A DNA stretch of 64,000 nt from Ndongobacter massiliensis (GCF_900120375.1 NZ_LT635480.1:1246840-1310839), one strand, 5' to 3'; shown: positions 18,071-27,537, counted from the stretch's first letter. A program made the numbers and translations. The notes: generated from the letters alone by a model not told the origin.

Positions 18071-20056
18071 TCATCGTCCTACGCCCTGCTTAGCGCTGTC
18101 TGCCTCTGCCTGATAATACTGCGCCTGTGCCTCGTAAAGCTGACGATACAACCCGTCTTCCTTTACCAGAGTCTCATGCGATCCCTCGGCGACAATTTTT
18201 CCGCCGTCCAGCACCAGAATGCGATCGCAGAAGCGGCTTGCGCTCATGCGATGCGACACGAAAAGCGCGGTTTTCCCGGAAACCAATTCCGCAAAATGTT
18301 CATACACTTCGCTTTCCGCCAAGGGATCGAGAGCGGCCGTCGGTTCGTCCAGAATGGCGAGATCCGACTCTTTATAGAGGGCACGAGCAATGGCGAGCTT
18401 TTGTCGCTGTCCGCCGGAAAAATCGGTCGCGTCGTCATAAATTTGCTTGTCGAGATAGGTGTCGAGTCCCGAAGGCAGCGCGGCAATGGCGGAATCCATA
18501 TCGACCTGCTGTAGAATTGCGTAAATGTGCTTGCGTTCCTCTGCAGATAAGCCTTCATTGATCGACCCTCCTGCCGCTTCCGTCGTGGCAATATTTTCCC
18601 ATAGACGAAACGGAAACAACTTGAAATCCTGAAACACACAGGCAAGGCGCGCAAAATAGACCTCTGGCGGGAATGCTCGAATATCTGTCCCGTTCCAAAG
18701 AATCCGCCCTTCTTGCGGTTCAAAAAGTCGACATAAGAGTTTTATGATGGTCGATTTTCCGGCATTATTTCGCCCAACCAAAGCTAGCGTTTCACCCGCA
18801 TGCAGAGTAAAGGAAATATCATCTAAAACTTTTCGATCGGCATGTGGATAAGAAAAGCTCACATGTTCAAAACAGAGTTCCTGCAAAGCACCGGGTTGGC
18901 GCATTTTAGTCCTTGCCGTTTCCGGCGCCTCCGCGTCATGGCTCCCGACACCTGCCTCTTCCCCGGTTCGCAATTCCGCTTTCGACGCGCGCGACCGTTC
19001 TTTTTGTTCCAATTCCTCCGGTAAGTCGAAAAAGGCAAAGAGCGGTTGCAACTGATGGAGTGTAAGCTGAATTTGCAACCCACTTTGCCCCAAGGTTTCC
19101 AAATACGTGCTGAAACTCTCGGCGGCAAGGACAATCGCCACAAAGTTTCCCGGTTCCAAGGGTGCACCGAACAAGCCGAATACCCGCAGTCCCGCATAGG
19201 TATATAACCCGAAGCGCGAGAAGCCCATGACCAGCGCTTTCAAAACCTCATAATTGCCGACTTTTTTGTACATCATATTAAAACTTCGAGCCATGCTTCG
19301 ATTGAATCCGAGCGCGCGCTGTTCAAAAAGCTTTGCCACGGAAAATAAGCGAAATTCCGCCTGATTTTCCTGTGCCAACATAGTGCCAAAGAAATAATTG
19401 AATTTTCGATTATAGGGAATGATTTCTTCCGTCACGGATCGTTGTGCCTGCGTCTCCAAGAACTGCAAAATTGCGATCAAAAATGATAAAGCAATAATAA
19501 AAAGCAGAAAAAACGGTTGAAATTGCCACAAAATCATGGCCACACCCAAAAGCGAGAAAAGTGCCGAGGTGAATTTCGTAAAGTTTGTTAAAAACAGTTC
19601 GACTGCATTATAGCGGTTGATGAGAAAAAGCGCACTCTCGCGCAGCTCGAGTATTTTGGGATCCTCCAACATGAAATACGCTAACCGTCTCGTTTTTTTC
19701 GCAAAATCTTCATTGAAAAAACTATTCAGCATGAGATCCTGTTTTTGCAGTTGTAGATTGGCCGTATCGATCACGATGCCGCAAATCACGCGCAAGGCGA
19801 AAAAAACCATCAACAGGTTCATAAAATTCGTCGCACTTGTACTGCTTGCCCATGCGTCAATCAAAGCTTTTGGAAACAATACATGCAAAAGTGTCAGAGC
19901 CGTATTCGCCGCCGTCAATACCAGAAACACAAAAAAGATCACCGGTTCATAATGAAAAATCTGTTTGAAAAATTCGACAAAAATTTGAAAGGCGCTGCGC
20001 ATTGTGGATGATTCGGTTGTAGCGGTCTCTTTTGCAGTGGAATCAGACGTTTTCAT
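18071..20056 (-). CDS. ABC transporter ATP-binding/permease protein (second exporter pair, downstream half)
   Basis: Fused membrane/ATPase half-exporter. Five to six hydrophobic segments lie in residues 35-330. The ATPase has Walker A G-R-N-N-A-G-K-S-T, signature F-S-G-G-Q, Walker B L-A-I-L-D-E with Glu present, and switch His in V-S-H-R. There is no C39 peptidase domain. A polar, Glu/Arg-rich linker (about 355-395) precedes the ATPase. Start at the ATG 20056, behind GGAGGGCAGGA, overlapping the partner gene stop by 14 nt; an in-frame ATG at 20095 has no good site. Resembles lantibiotic or peptide exporters of Firmicutes, but no precursor gene is nearby. 661 residues. Confidence 0.9.
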   Translation of the reverse strand: MKTSDSTAKETATTESSTMRSAFQIFVEFFKQIFHYEPVIFFVFLVLTAANTALTLLHVLFPKALIDAWASSTSATNFMNLLMVFFALRVICGIVIDTANLQLQKQDLMLNSFFNEDFAKKTRRLAYFMLEDPKILELRESALFLINRYNAVELFLTNFTKFTSALFSLLGVAMILWQFQPFFLLFIIALSFLIAILQFLETQAQRSVTEEIIPYNRKFNYFFGTMLAQENQAEFRLFSVAKLFEQRALGFNRSMARSFNMMYKKVGNYEVLKALVMGFSRFGLYTYAGLRVFGLFGAPLEPGNFVAIVLAAESFSTYLETLGQSGLQIQLTLHQLQPLFAFFDLPEELEQKERSRASKAELRTGEEAGVGSHDAEAPETARTKMRQPGALQELCFEHVSFSYPHADRKVLDDISFTLHAGETLALVGRNNAGKSTIIKLLCRLFEPQEGRILWNGTDIRAFPPEVYFARLACVFQDFKLFPFRLWENIATTEAAGGSINEGLSAEERKHIYAILQQVDMDSAIAALPSGLDTYLDKQIYDDATDFSGGQRQKLAIARALYKESDLAILDEPTAALDPLAESEVYEHFAELVSGKTALFVSHRMSASRFCDRILVLDGGKIVAEGSHETLVKEDGLYRQLYEAQAQYYQAEADSAKQGVGR

Positions 20057-21944
20057 TCCTGCCCTCCTCTCGATAGTACTTGGCCTGCGTTTCATACAAG
20101 GTCCGATAGAGGCCTTCTTCGTTCATCAATTCCTCATGGGTTCCTTTTTGTACGATCTGACCGCCGTCCAACAAGGCAATGCAATCGCAAAACCGGGTTG
20201 AAGCAAGTCGATGCGAAATAAACAGCGCCGTGCGCCCTGCCGTCAATGCTTCAAAGGAACGATAAATCGCCTCTTCCGCCAATGCATCCAACGCCGCCGT
20301 CGGTTCATCTAAGAGTAGCGCACCGGTGGTCGGCTTATAGAGCGCTCTGGCGATCATCAACTTCTGCGTTTCTCCTCCGGAAAGCAAAATGCCGTCTTCT
20401 TCCAATTCCTTGCTCATCGGCATATCGATGCCCTTGGGAAAGGATTCGATTTTTTCACGCAGACCCACCGCATCCAACACCGCTATGACGCGCGCGCGAT
20501 CGATGCCGCCCGCTTCCTGCGGCAATGCCGCGTCAACGCCTGCTATGTTTTCCGCTACCGTGAGCGCAAGGGGCTGCCCCTCTTGAAAAACCGCGCCGAA
20601 TATTTCAAAAAGCGTCTGTGCAGAAAGTGTTGTTGCGTCGATGTTGTCGATGAGCACGCGTCCCCGATCCGGGCGATACAATCCCATGAGCACGTGGACC
20701 AGTGTACTTTTCCCGGCGCCGTTCACGCCCACCAAGGCGACCGATTGTCCCTTTGGAATATGCAGATTGACATCTTCCAACACCCATTTTTCACTGCCCG
20801 GATAACGAAAATACACATGCTCCAGCCGAAGATCGACCGGGGAACCGGGCGTACACGACAGCGTCGCTCCACCGGTAGGCGCAAGCTCCGCTTCTAAAAA
20901 ATCAAAAAGGTCAACAATCGCATAGGATTCTTTACGGAAAAAGATCAAATTGTCGCAAACGGTAAGCCATTGTGCCGTAAAAATACTGAATGCGGTTGCC
21001 CAAAAAACGATTGTTGAAAGATTGCCTTGTCCGACGCCGGTGTTCCCGAAGAATCGCGCGCTGCCAATTTCCGCAAGTCCAAAGGCAAGCGCCGCCAGTA
21101 AAGAATATCCATATTGCTTGCGTCGAAATCGTGCATAGAAATCGCCAATCTCCTTGCGTTTTTCCGCGTAGGCGGTATCAAATCGATCCCCCAGTCGGAA
21201 AATACGCAAATCTTTTCCATAATGAAAATCCGTTGACACCCATTGCAAACGTCCCAGTTGTGCGCTAATTTTTGAAAGCAACTCTTGTTTGCGATACCAA
21301 GCGCGGTCGTAGGCGCTGCGAATGCCCACACCCAGCAATCCGGCCACCAATACGACAAGCGGCAGCAGCGGTTTTTCGGGAATAAAAAGCGCGCCCAAAA
21401 ACACTGTCGTAAGAAGGCTTTCCAAGGTCGGAAGTACGCGTCCAAAACAGCCCTCCACCCCCGTGTTGGTGCCGGATACCGCTTCGTTCCATTTCCAAAG
21501 CTCTGCTTGGAAATTCGCATCTTCAAAGAGGCCATATTCCATCTTCCGCATTTTTTGGGACACCTGCACAAAGTAACCGAGTCTTTCCTCCATTTGCCAC
21601 GCCCGACTGCGTACCTCCGCCTGAATGCGTACGGAACTCAGCACAAAAAAGGTGAATGCAAAGCCGGCTGACATACCCACCACTTCCGCCACCGGAGACA
21701 AAGCACCGAAGCGCAGTTTTTCCAATAGCCCGATGAAGGCACGTGCGGCAAAGGCCGTCAACAAAAATTGTAGACTGCCGGCCAGAGCGCCGAGTATAAG
21801 CATTCCCCAGCGTTTTGGATCCTTAGTAAAGTGTGCCAATAAACGCCGTATCACGGAAAAGAAAGAGCGCTTTTTCGCATGCAAAATGCGATCCAAACCG
21901 CCCGGCTCTCGTACCTCTTGTACAATATTACGTCGCTCACTCAT
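20043..21944 (-). CDS. ABC transporter ATP-binding/permease protein (second exporter pair, upstream half)
   Basis: Half-exporter of 633 residues with a membrane domain at about 50-335. The ATPase shows Walker A G-V-N-G-A-G-K-S-T, signature L-S-G-G-E-T-Q, Walker B A-L-L-L-D-E-P-T and switch His in I-S-H-R. Unlike the exporter at 9-13 kb, both halves of this pair keep the catalytic Glu, so two active sites are expected. The membrane domains of the two genes differ strongly, indicating a heterodimer. It starts 66 nt after the LOG-family gene and may be co-transcribed with it. Substrate unknown. Confidence 0.9.
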   Translation of the reverse strand: MSERRNIVQEVREPGGLDRILHAKKRSFFSVIRRLLAHFTKDPKRWGMLILGALAGSLQFLLTAFAARAFIGLLEKLRFGALSPVAEVVGMSAGFAFTFFVLSSVRIQAEVRSRAWQMEERLGYFVQVSQKMRKMEYGLFEDANFQAELWKWNEAVSGTNTGVEGCFGRVLPTLESLLTTVFLGALFIPEKPLLPLVVLVAGLLGVGIRSAYDRAWYRKQELLSKISAQLGRLQWVSTDFHYGKDLRIFRLGDRFDTAYAEKRKEIGDFYARFRRKQYGYSLLAALAFGLAEIGSARFFGNTGVGQGNLSTIVFWATAFSIFTAQWLTVCDNLIFFRKESYAIVDLFDFLEAELAPTGGATLSCTPGSPVDLRLEHVYFRYPGSEKWVLEDVNLHIPKGQSVALVGVNGAGKSTLVHVLMGLYRPDRGRVLIDNIDATTLSAQTLFEIFGAVFQEGQPLALTVAENIAGVDAALPQEAGGIDRARVIAVLDAVGLREKIESFPKGIDMPMSKELEEDGILLSGGETQKLMIARALYKPTTGALLLDEPTAALDALAEEAIYRSFEALTAGRTALFISHRLASTRFCDCIALLDGGQIVQKGTHEELMNEEGLYRTLYETQAKYYREEGRNENV

Positions 21945-22010
21945 ATCCTAACTCCAAAAAGAATCGCACCGGCGCCTTTCAAGTCAATAGCAATTTCTTC
22001 CGCCGTTGCA

Positions 22011-22550
22011 TTATGCCTTTGTCTTCAAAATCCGTTCAATGGCTTCCAGACTCTCGGCAAAATAAATACCCTCTTGGCGTTCCGCCGAAGAAAGTCCCAT
22101 TTCCGTCATATGCTCCAATAACGCTTTTAAAGAATCGTAATATCCATGGAGATTATATAAAATGCATGGTGCATCCAGGTGGCGCAAAGAAACCGCCGAC
22201 ATCACTTCACTGATTTCATCCAAAGTTCCTGTTCCGCCGGGAAAAGCGATAAAGGCATCTCCCAATTCCATCATCTTCGTTCGGCGCTCCGCCATATCTT
22301 TCGTAATAATGAGCTCCGTGATTTCTTCATACAAAAGTCCGGCATCCACAAAAAACTGAGGCTCCACGCCGATGACCTGTCCGCCCGCTTGCAATACACT
22401 TTCGGCCAGTTGCCCCATCAATCCGGATTTTGAACCTCCATAGACAAGACAATGCCCCTGCGTGCCGATCCACTGCCCCAACGCACGCACAGCCAATGTC
22501 AGCTGCAGATCCTTGCCCGGTAAAGCCCCCAGATATACGGTAATATTCAC
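22011..22550 (-). CDS. LOG-family (lysine decarboxylase-like) nucleotide phosphoribohydrolase
   Basis: Rossmann-fold enzyme of the LOG/YvdD family, which splits nucleoside 5'-monophosphates to base and ribose 5-phosphate. The hallmark P-G-G-T-G-T-L-D-E is at about residues 105-113, with the nucleotide-contact stretch G-G-S-K-S-G-L-M-G near 40. Arg and Glu of the active site are present (E-R-R-T-K and T-L-D-E). The start is a GTG at 22550, six nt after GAGGAGG; an ATG four nt earlier is out of frame. 179 residues, normal. The old 'lysine decarboxylase' name does not apply. Confidence 0.88.
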   Translation of the reverse strand: MNITVYLGALPGKDLQLTLAVRALGQWIGTQGHCLVYGGSKSGLMGQLAESVLQAGGQVIGVEPQFFVDAGLLYEEITELIITKDMAERRTKMMELGDAFIAFPGGTGTLDEISEVMSAVSLRHLDAPCILYNLHGYYDSLKALLEHMTEMGLSSAERQEGIYFAESLEAIERILKTKA

Positions 22551-22585
22551 GCATTACCTCCTCATGCCCTGCTGTTTATTTTTCT

Positions 22586-22613
22586 ATTGTATGCCATGAC
22601 TTTCCATTTTCAA
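22586..22613 (-). promoter_or_regulatory. promoter of LOG-family gene
   Basis: TTGAAA, 16-bp spacer, TACAAT on the minus strand, about 35 bp before the GTG start. It may also drive the downstream ABC pair. Confidence 0.65.
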
Positions 22614-23387
22614 AATGCAGTTTATGAAAATTTCTTGTAATCAAAGTGCATCGCTTGTCGTCCAACCTGAGTTCTTTAATTTCAGATGAATATGGCAGCA
22701 TCCTCTGTCTTGGTATGATCTTCGAGCTGCCAAGATTGCATTTTTTAAGATCTGTTTTTGTCTTCTTTTTCCCATTTCCTCTGTCAATATGTAAGCTTTA
22801 CTTAAGGAATATGGATCTCGACAAAGATCTCTGTTCATGCGCACGCTTCTCGAAGCTTAACGATGACCCTGACCCCTTCCTCATTGCTTCTTTCCCCTTT
22901 AATCTTTTAGGAATAATTTTTGGATTGTAAGCATCTGATCTACTTAATTTCTTGATGCTATTCTCTAAGATCTCAAAACCTCTCGTGTTGATGTATCAAA
23001 TGACCTCTTCTCACTGGAGTATCATTCTTTTTTTCTTCAATGCTCCGCTAACTAGTGTAGACCTAGCGCGTCTGTTTCACTTTTCCTGGCATGCCCTGTC
23101 AGTTTTCAATCAGGGAAGAATTTATTAAGCAGACTTTAAAGATGAGCCAGTGATGACTAATTTCTCTCATTTTTTCTGACATTGACTCCTAATTTAAACT
23201 CCATACTGAAAAAAGAAATTATTCCTAGACCGCTTTTGACTTTTCGTTCCATCTTTTTGTAATTTCTAATTCAGCGTTTCACTTGTGAACATCAGATGCA
23301 GTGCTTTATCTAACTTTTCATCACTTCCCAACGATGCGACCATTTCTCAATGATTTTCTTCATCAACTAATAATTATATTTTTCTAT
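22614..23387. other. AT-rich stretch without an intact gene
   Basis: About 770 bp between the LOG gene promoter and the terminator of the PTS operon. Composition is visibly AT-richer than the genes to its left. Short open stretches exist on both strands, the longest on the minus strand near 22800-22990. None has a convincing start, ribosome site or recognisable motif, and stops are frequent. It reads like decayed sequence at the border of the PTS island, but I could not identify a parent gene or any terminal inverted repeat. Confidence 0.5.
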
Positions 23388-23434
23388 GAAAAAACCTCCA
23401 AAGGTTAGAATTTCTAGGTCTCACCTTTGGAGGT
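23388..23434 (-). terminator. intrinsic terminator of the PTS operon
   Basis: Perfect 12-bp inverted repeat ACCTCCAAAGGT/ACCTTTGGAGGT with a 17-nt loop, followed on the minus strand by TTTTTT. It lies about 90 bp after the HAD phosphatase stop. Confidence 0.9.
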
Positions 23435-23526
23435 CCGTCCAATACCATTCATTTTCTGTTGCTCTTTTTATCCTATTTCGATAGATAAAATGGTGCAACC
23501 AAAATAATGATACTTTATATTAACTA

Positions 23527-24183
23527 CTACAAATCAACATAATCCTGCAAACGAAATGCATCATATGAAGCAATTGTCCAATCTGCGCCGGAAGTATCTT
23601 GCACAATTTCTGAGCCTTTATATGCTAATACATGACAACCAGCTTTCTTCGCCGCTTGAATGCCACTGGTAGAATCCTCTATGACCAAGACTTCGTCCGC
23701 TTGAAGCCTTGCTCTTTTTAATGCCAATTGGTATATTTCCGGATCAGGTTTTGCTTGCTGCACATCCTCACGACCTAAATAAAAATCAAAGTAATCTGCA
23801 ATCCCCAGAGCATCTAGGACATAGGCGACGTAATTGCGTTTAGAAGATGAAACAACAGCCAGTCGAATATTTTTCTTTTTTAACTGTTGAAGCACATCGG
23901 TCAATCCTGTCATTGGATGCAAGCTTGCACTAAAAAACTCCTCATGAAAATCTCGTCGAACCTGATTGCTGAAAACCTCCAGATCCACCATGGAGAGTCC
24001 CCATTTCGCATCAATTTGAGCAGTGATTCCTTTCATGTCTTTTCCCAGCACCTCTGATAAATCTGAAATGGACAAAGGTGTTTTATACTGTGCAAGACGG
24101 TTTTGCAGACAACGAAGAAAAATTTTCTCGCTGTCTAGCAGAACACCATCACAATCAAAGAATACTGCCCTTATGCTGCGCAC
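23527..24183 (-). CDS. HAD-superfamily sugar-phosphate phosphatase / beta-phosphoglucomutase-like
   Basis: Haloacid dehalogenase-fold enzyme with the D-C-D-G-V-L-L-D-S motif (nucleophile D10, acid/base D12). It has a four-helix cap (about 18-85), V-S-S-S-K (motif II), the Lys of motif III in Q-A-K-P-D-P, and V-I-E-D-S motif IV. This arrangement is that of beta-phosphoglucomutase and sugar-phosphate phosphatases. Last gene of the PTS operon, 3 nt after the BtpA-like gene, so it probably acts on the phosphorylated sugar or a product. 218 residues. Phosphatase and mutase cannot be told apart here. Confidence 0.85.
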   Translation of the reverse strand: MRSIRAVFFDCDGVLLDSEKIFLRCLQNRLAQYKTPLSISDLSEVLGKDMKGITAQIDAKWGLSMVDLEVFSNQVRRDFHEEFFSASLHPMTGLTDVLQQLKKKNIRLAVVSSSKRNYVAYVLDALGIADYFDFYLGREDVQQAKPDPEIYQLALKRARLQADEVLVIEDSTSGIQAAKKAGCHVLAYKGSEIVQDTSGADWTIASYDAFRLQDYVDL

Positions 24184-24186
24184 CGT

Positions 24187-25011
24187 TCATCCCCTTTTTT
24201 TAGAGCGAAAATGCTTCAAGGTTTCCATAAAGTCACCCACCCGATTTTCATCTACAGGATTCTCAAAAATTCCATCTTTTTTCAAAGATGTCGCAATGAA
24301 TGCTGCATCCGCCGTAGTAAACACCTCTTCAACGGTTTCTTTTTTTACTCCAGTAGAAGCAAAAAGCACCATGTCCGGCATGCATTCCCGAAGGGAATGC
24401 AGAAGACCCATGTCAGCCGTCTTTCCTGCCGTTGCCCCAGGAACGGCAAAGGCATCAGGCATATTGTTGAACTGCGCTGCTTTCGCCGATGCTAGGGGAT
24501 CTCTTCCGCCAATATCCAAACTGGATTCCGGCACTACGTAATGGACCATGCGTACCCTATCTGCGTGTAAATTATGGCGAAGTCGTACGTATTTTCCGAT
24601 CTCTGCATTCTGCAATCCCATGTTTCCGGAATATACACCGGAAAAAGCACCTCGTGTCCACAATGCACCCGTAGTAGCACAAAGCGCAATACTATCTGCC
24701 GGATTTGAAATCACGTTGGCACCATAGGGAACCGTAATTTTTTCACGAAGTCTGCCCATCAAATATGCCATTGCCGATATAATTTCACGTGGAGGGTTCA
24801 ATTCATAAGGAAAACTGAACTCGTTTGAAAAATGGATCCCATCAATGCCACCTTTTTGAAGCGCCTCAATATCTTGAAGTGCCGCTTCATAGATTTTTTC
24901 CATACCGCCTTCTGGGTCATACAGGGGATCACCCGGTAAAGCCAATAAATGCACAAGCCCGATTGCAATTTTGTCTTCTCCCCATATTTCAGTTAACCAA
25001 TTTTTTGCCAT
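24187..25011 (-). CDS. BtpA/SgcQ-family TIM-barrel protein
   Basis: 274-residue protein of the BtpA family, named after a cyanobacterial photosystem I biogenesis factor. In heterotrophs, family members (e.g. SgcQ) sit beside sugar transport genes and are of unknown activity. Seen: G-L-V-H-L-L-A-L-P-G-D-P near residue 18, a G-I-D-G-I-H-F-S-N-E block near 55, and a C-terminal D-A-A-F-I-A-T-S-L-K-K-D-G block near 235, all typical. It lies between the PTS IID gene and the HAD gene, suggesting a catabolic or salvage step on the imported compound. The exact reaction is not known to me. Confidence 0.83.
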   Translation of the reverse strand: MAKNWLTEIWGEDKIAIGLVHLLALPGDPLYDPEGGMEKIYEAALQDIEALQKGGIDGIHFSNEFSFPYELNPPREIISAMAYLMGRLREKITVPYGANVISNPADSIALCATTGALWTRGAFSGVYSGNMGLQNAEIGKYVRLRHNLHADRVRMVHYVVPESSLDIGGRDPLASAKAAQFNNMPDAFAVPGATAGKTADMGLLHSLRECMPDMVLFASTGVKKETVEEVFTTADAAFIATSLKKDGIFENPVDENRVGDFMETLKHFRSKKRG

Positions 25012-25020
25012 CTCTACCCC

Positions 25021-25848
25021 CTATAGGATTCCCACGATTGCGGCTAAAACAGCGACCACAAACAAAATAACCATGATCTTAAAGACACTGACATTCTTTT
25101 TCATGAGCGCAAAACAAAACATAACGAAAGCGACACTGAGAATGCCTGGTAAAATGGAATCCAACAATTCCTGAATTACAATCGATGTCTCATTGATATG
25201 AATCTCCACCGGCGTGTGGATGTTAACATTATTCACCATCATAGCGCCAGCAATTGTCATGCCTAAAATAGAAAGGCTATTGGTAATTTTTCGCATGATG
25301 GAATTATCCGTAATACGGTTCAGCATGTTCTGCCCTAAACGATAGCCGCTGAAGAATGTGAAGTAACCCATGCCGGCAATATATATGCCCATGAATAGCG
25401 CATAAATAAAAGGCGCAACGATATTTCCCTTTTGAGTCATGTCAACAAAAATTGCCAGTAAAACCGTTTTAAGCAAACCTTGTGTGATCGTATCACCGAT
25501 ACCTGCTAATGGCCCCATTAAGCCGGCCTTTACGCTGTTAATCGTTTCATCCGTGATTTCAGCTCCATTGGCACGTTCTTCTTCCATTGAAGCAACAATT
25601 CCCGGTATAAAAGCGCCCCAGTTGTTTTCTGTATTGAAAAAGACCATATGACGCTTCAGCGCTAATGCTTTCTCCTCTTTTGAATCGTAAAGACGATTGA
25701 TGATCGGTGTCATGGCATGACAAAAGCCAAGAGACATTAGTCGTTCATAACTCAGGCAGGATTCTGAAGTCGTTTCCCAAATCAGGAAACTGTGCAACAG
25801 ATCCCGTTTCCGCAACTGTTTTTCACTTTTTTGAATACTTGCTTCCAT
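25021..25848 (-). CDS. PTS mannose/fructose/sorbose-family EIID component
   Basis: Membrane subunit that, with EIIC, forms the sugar channel of mannose-family phosphotransferase systems. The soluble N-terminal half (about 1-130) contains the family pattern R-L-Y-D-S-K-E-E-K-A-L-A-L-K-R-H and the loop G-P-L-A-G-I-G-D-T. Hydrophobic segments follow at about 130-180, and a C-terminal helix lies at 235-275. It begins 4 nt after the EIIC stop. 275 residues, typical length. Confidence 0.94.
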   Translation of the reverse strand: MEASIQKSEKQLRKRDLLHSFLIWETTSESCLSYERLMSLGFCHAMTPIINRLYDSKEEKALALKRHMVFFNTENNWGAFIPGIVASMEEERANGAEITDETINSVKAGLMGPLAGIGDTITQGLLKTVLLAIFVDMTQKGNIVAPFIYALFMGIYIAGMGYFTFFSGYRLGQNMLNRITDNSIMRKITNSLSILGMTIAGAMMVNNVNIHTPVEIHINETSIVIQELLDSILPGILSVAFVMFCFALMKKNVSVFKIMVILFVVAVLAAIVGIL

Positions 25849-25852
25849 TGAC

Positions 25853-26602
25853 TTAGCTCCTTTCGGTCAATTTGTCGAGACCAAGACTTACATAGAGAAC
25901 AGCACAGGAGATTCCTAAAATTGCACAGCCGATGATATCCATATGCAGATAAGCAACGCAGAGATATCCAATCGCAATAAAAGGTGCAAAACGAAAATTA
26001 TAAACTGTCCGTAGCATCATCGCAATACCAAGTGCTGGTAAAACCATACCTACGGTTGTCAACGCCGTCGAAATAATTTCTGGGATACTGTTCATAAAAT
26101 TTTCAACATACGAAGCTCCAAAATAAACCGCAAAGAAAGCCGGCACACCGTAAAGCAGCACGCAAAGCAAATTTGGCAACAACCAGTTATAAACCCAGAT
26201 ATAACGAGTTTCTCCTTTTTCGACATAACGATCTGCCATGTGGACAAAAGCGACGCAAACCGTCATAAAAATATTGCTGGCAATAAGTCCAACCGTACCA
26301 AGCGCCACTGCCAGAGTGATACCGATTTCAGGGGATTGATGAGAAGCAATGCAAACTGCTGTAGCAATAACACCTGCATATGCTTTATCATATGATGAGA
26401 TTCCTCCGACTGTGACCTGTCCCATGTACAACAGTTGAATGGAGGCGCCAATCATAGCTCCTGCTTTCCAATCGCCCATTAAAATGCCGGTAATTGTTCC
26501 GGAAACCAGCGGTGCTCCTCGAACAATCCATACTAGGTATTCAGATACAACCATTCCATTAAACCACGCCCAAAATGCTACCAGTAATGATTGAATGAAC
26601 AT
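25853..26602 (-). CDS. PTS mannose/fructose/sorbose-family EIIC component
   Basis: Polytopic permease subunit (about six to seven hydrophobic segments across 249 residues). The family's early motif G-D-W-K-A-G-A-M-I-G-A-S-I-Q-L is near residue 45. Works with EIID to move the sugar to the cytosolic phosphorylation site on EIIB. RBS GGAGGAG. Third gene of the PTS operon. The sugar cannot be read from sequence. Confidence 0.94.
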   Translation of the reverse strand: MFIQSLLVAFWAWFNGMVVSEYLVWIVRGAPLVSGTITGILMGDWKAGAMIGASIQLLYMGQVTVGGISSYDKAYAGVIATAVCIASHQSPEIGITLAVALGTVGLIASNIFMTVCVAFVHMADRYVEKGETRYIWVYNWLLPNLLCVLLYGVPAFFAVYFGASYVENFMNSIPEIISTALTTVGMVLPALGIAMMLRTVYNFRFAPFIAIGYLCVAYLHMDIIGCAILGISCAVLYVSLGLDKLTERS

Positions 26603-26612
26603 ATGCTCCTCC

Positions 26613-27077
26613 TTACGAATAATTGGTTTTTTTATCGTTCGGCGTTACTTGAAAATAAACTGTAACCCCTTTTTCCTGCAATCGATCCAAAGTCTTACGT
26701 TCCTCTTCGCTCGCCGAAATATTTTTGAACAACTTCGTACGCGTCGCACTCGCACCCATACCGCCAACATTGAGTTCTCTGAAAGAAATGTTACTATCAA
26801 ACAACTTCTCCGCAACTTCTGGCGTTTTCACCAAAACAAGTGTATTCATGGAAGCTTTGTCATATTCTGAAGCCACTGAAGGAATTTTGTCCGTGCCTGT
26901 AATCTGTAACTCGGTGTCTGGCGGCGCAACCATCTTCATAACATTAATCAAAAACTGGTTTTTGGCGACTGCATCATCGATAATCCAAATTCGTTGAATG
27001 GATAAGCTTTTCGCCCAGGCAGCTACGATTTGGCCATGAATGAGACGATCATCAATTCGAACCATCTTAATTCCCAT
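26613..27077 (-). CDS. PTS mannose/fructose/sorbose-family EIIB component
   Basis: Cytosolic phosphocarrier that takes the phosphoryl group from EIIA and passes it to the sugar. The phosphorylated His lies in R-I-D-D-R-L-I-H-G-Q (His14). 154 residues, normal for a free-standing IIB. The start ATG at 27077 follows GGAGG by 6 nt, and the gene overlaps the end of the IIA gene by 11 nt, pointing to translational coupling. Confidence 0.95.
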   Translation of the reverse strand: MGIKMVRIDDRLIHGQIVAAWAKSLSIQRIWIIDDAVAKNQFLINVMKMVAPPDTELQITGTDKIPSVASEYDKASMNTLVLVKTPEVAEKLFDSNISFRELNVGGMGASATRTKLFKNISASEEERKTLDRLQEKGVTVYFQVTPNDKKTNYS

Positions 27078-27483
27078 TCTTAACCTCCGATGTTTTACAT
27101 AAATTTATAATGCCTTTTTTTCCGTACTCTTCTGCCAAGCATGCTAACTCTTCCAAGCTCTTTTCCCTTAGATTGCTGAGCAGTTCTAACAACATTGGCA
27201 AATTCACGCCGGTAACAATACGAATCTTTTCTTGATCGTCCAATTCTGAGTAGATTTGAGAAGCCTGCATGAATGGTGTTCCTCCAAACAAATCAATAAG
27301 AATTAACAGGCCATCGTTTTCCTTTAAGATTTCAGTCTTAATAGTTTCTGCGTATTCTTTAAGATCCTCCCCCTCTCTGAGTGTAATCGCACTTACTCCG
27401 ACAACTTCCCCCATAATCATTTGTGAAGATTGAAGCAGTTCGCTTGCTAGATTTCCGTGGCTGAGTAACAAAATTTTCCGCAT
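27067..27483 (-). CDS. PTS mannose/fructose/sorbose-family EIIA component
   Basis: Cytosolic subunit phosphorylated by HPr on a histidine, here His9 in L-L-L-S-H-G-N-L-A. Other family marks are L-I-L-I-D-L-F-G-G-T-P (near 65) and T-G-V-N-L-P-M-L-L-E (near 95). I chose the ATG at 27483 behind GAGAGGGGGTGAAGCG; an in-frame upstream start at 27537 would run through the promoter. First gene of the operon. 138 residues. Confidence 0.94.
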   Translation of the reverse strand: MRKILLLSHGNLASELLQSSQMIMGEVVGVSAITLREGEDLKEYAETIKTEILKENDGLLILIDLFGGTPFMQASQIYSELDDQEKIRIVTGVNLPMLLELLSNLREKSLEELACLAEEYGKKGIINLCKTSEVKNGN

Positions 27484-27508
27484 CGCTTCACCCCCTCTCC
27501 TTGAAAAA

Positions 27509-27537
27509 ATTATACTCTCATCTACTCTACAAATCAA
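27509..27537 (-). promoter_or_regulatory. promoter of the PTS operon
   Basis: TTGATT, 17-bp spacer, TATAAT on the minus strand, leaving a leader of only about 20 nt before the EIIA start. The AT-rich 280-bp region shared with the divergent regulator probably also holds the regulator's binding sites, but I see no clear palindrome. Confidence 0.78.

Noticed and set aside
22646-22930. 94-codon plus-strand ORF in the AT-rich gap
   Set aside because: No ribosome site, low-complexity Phe/Leu/Ser-rich translation, no family resemblance.
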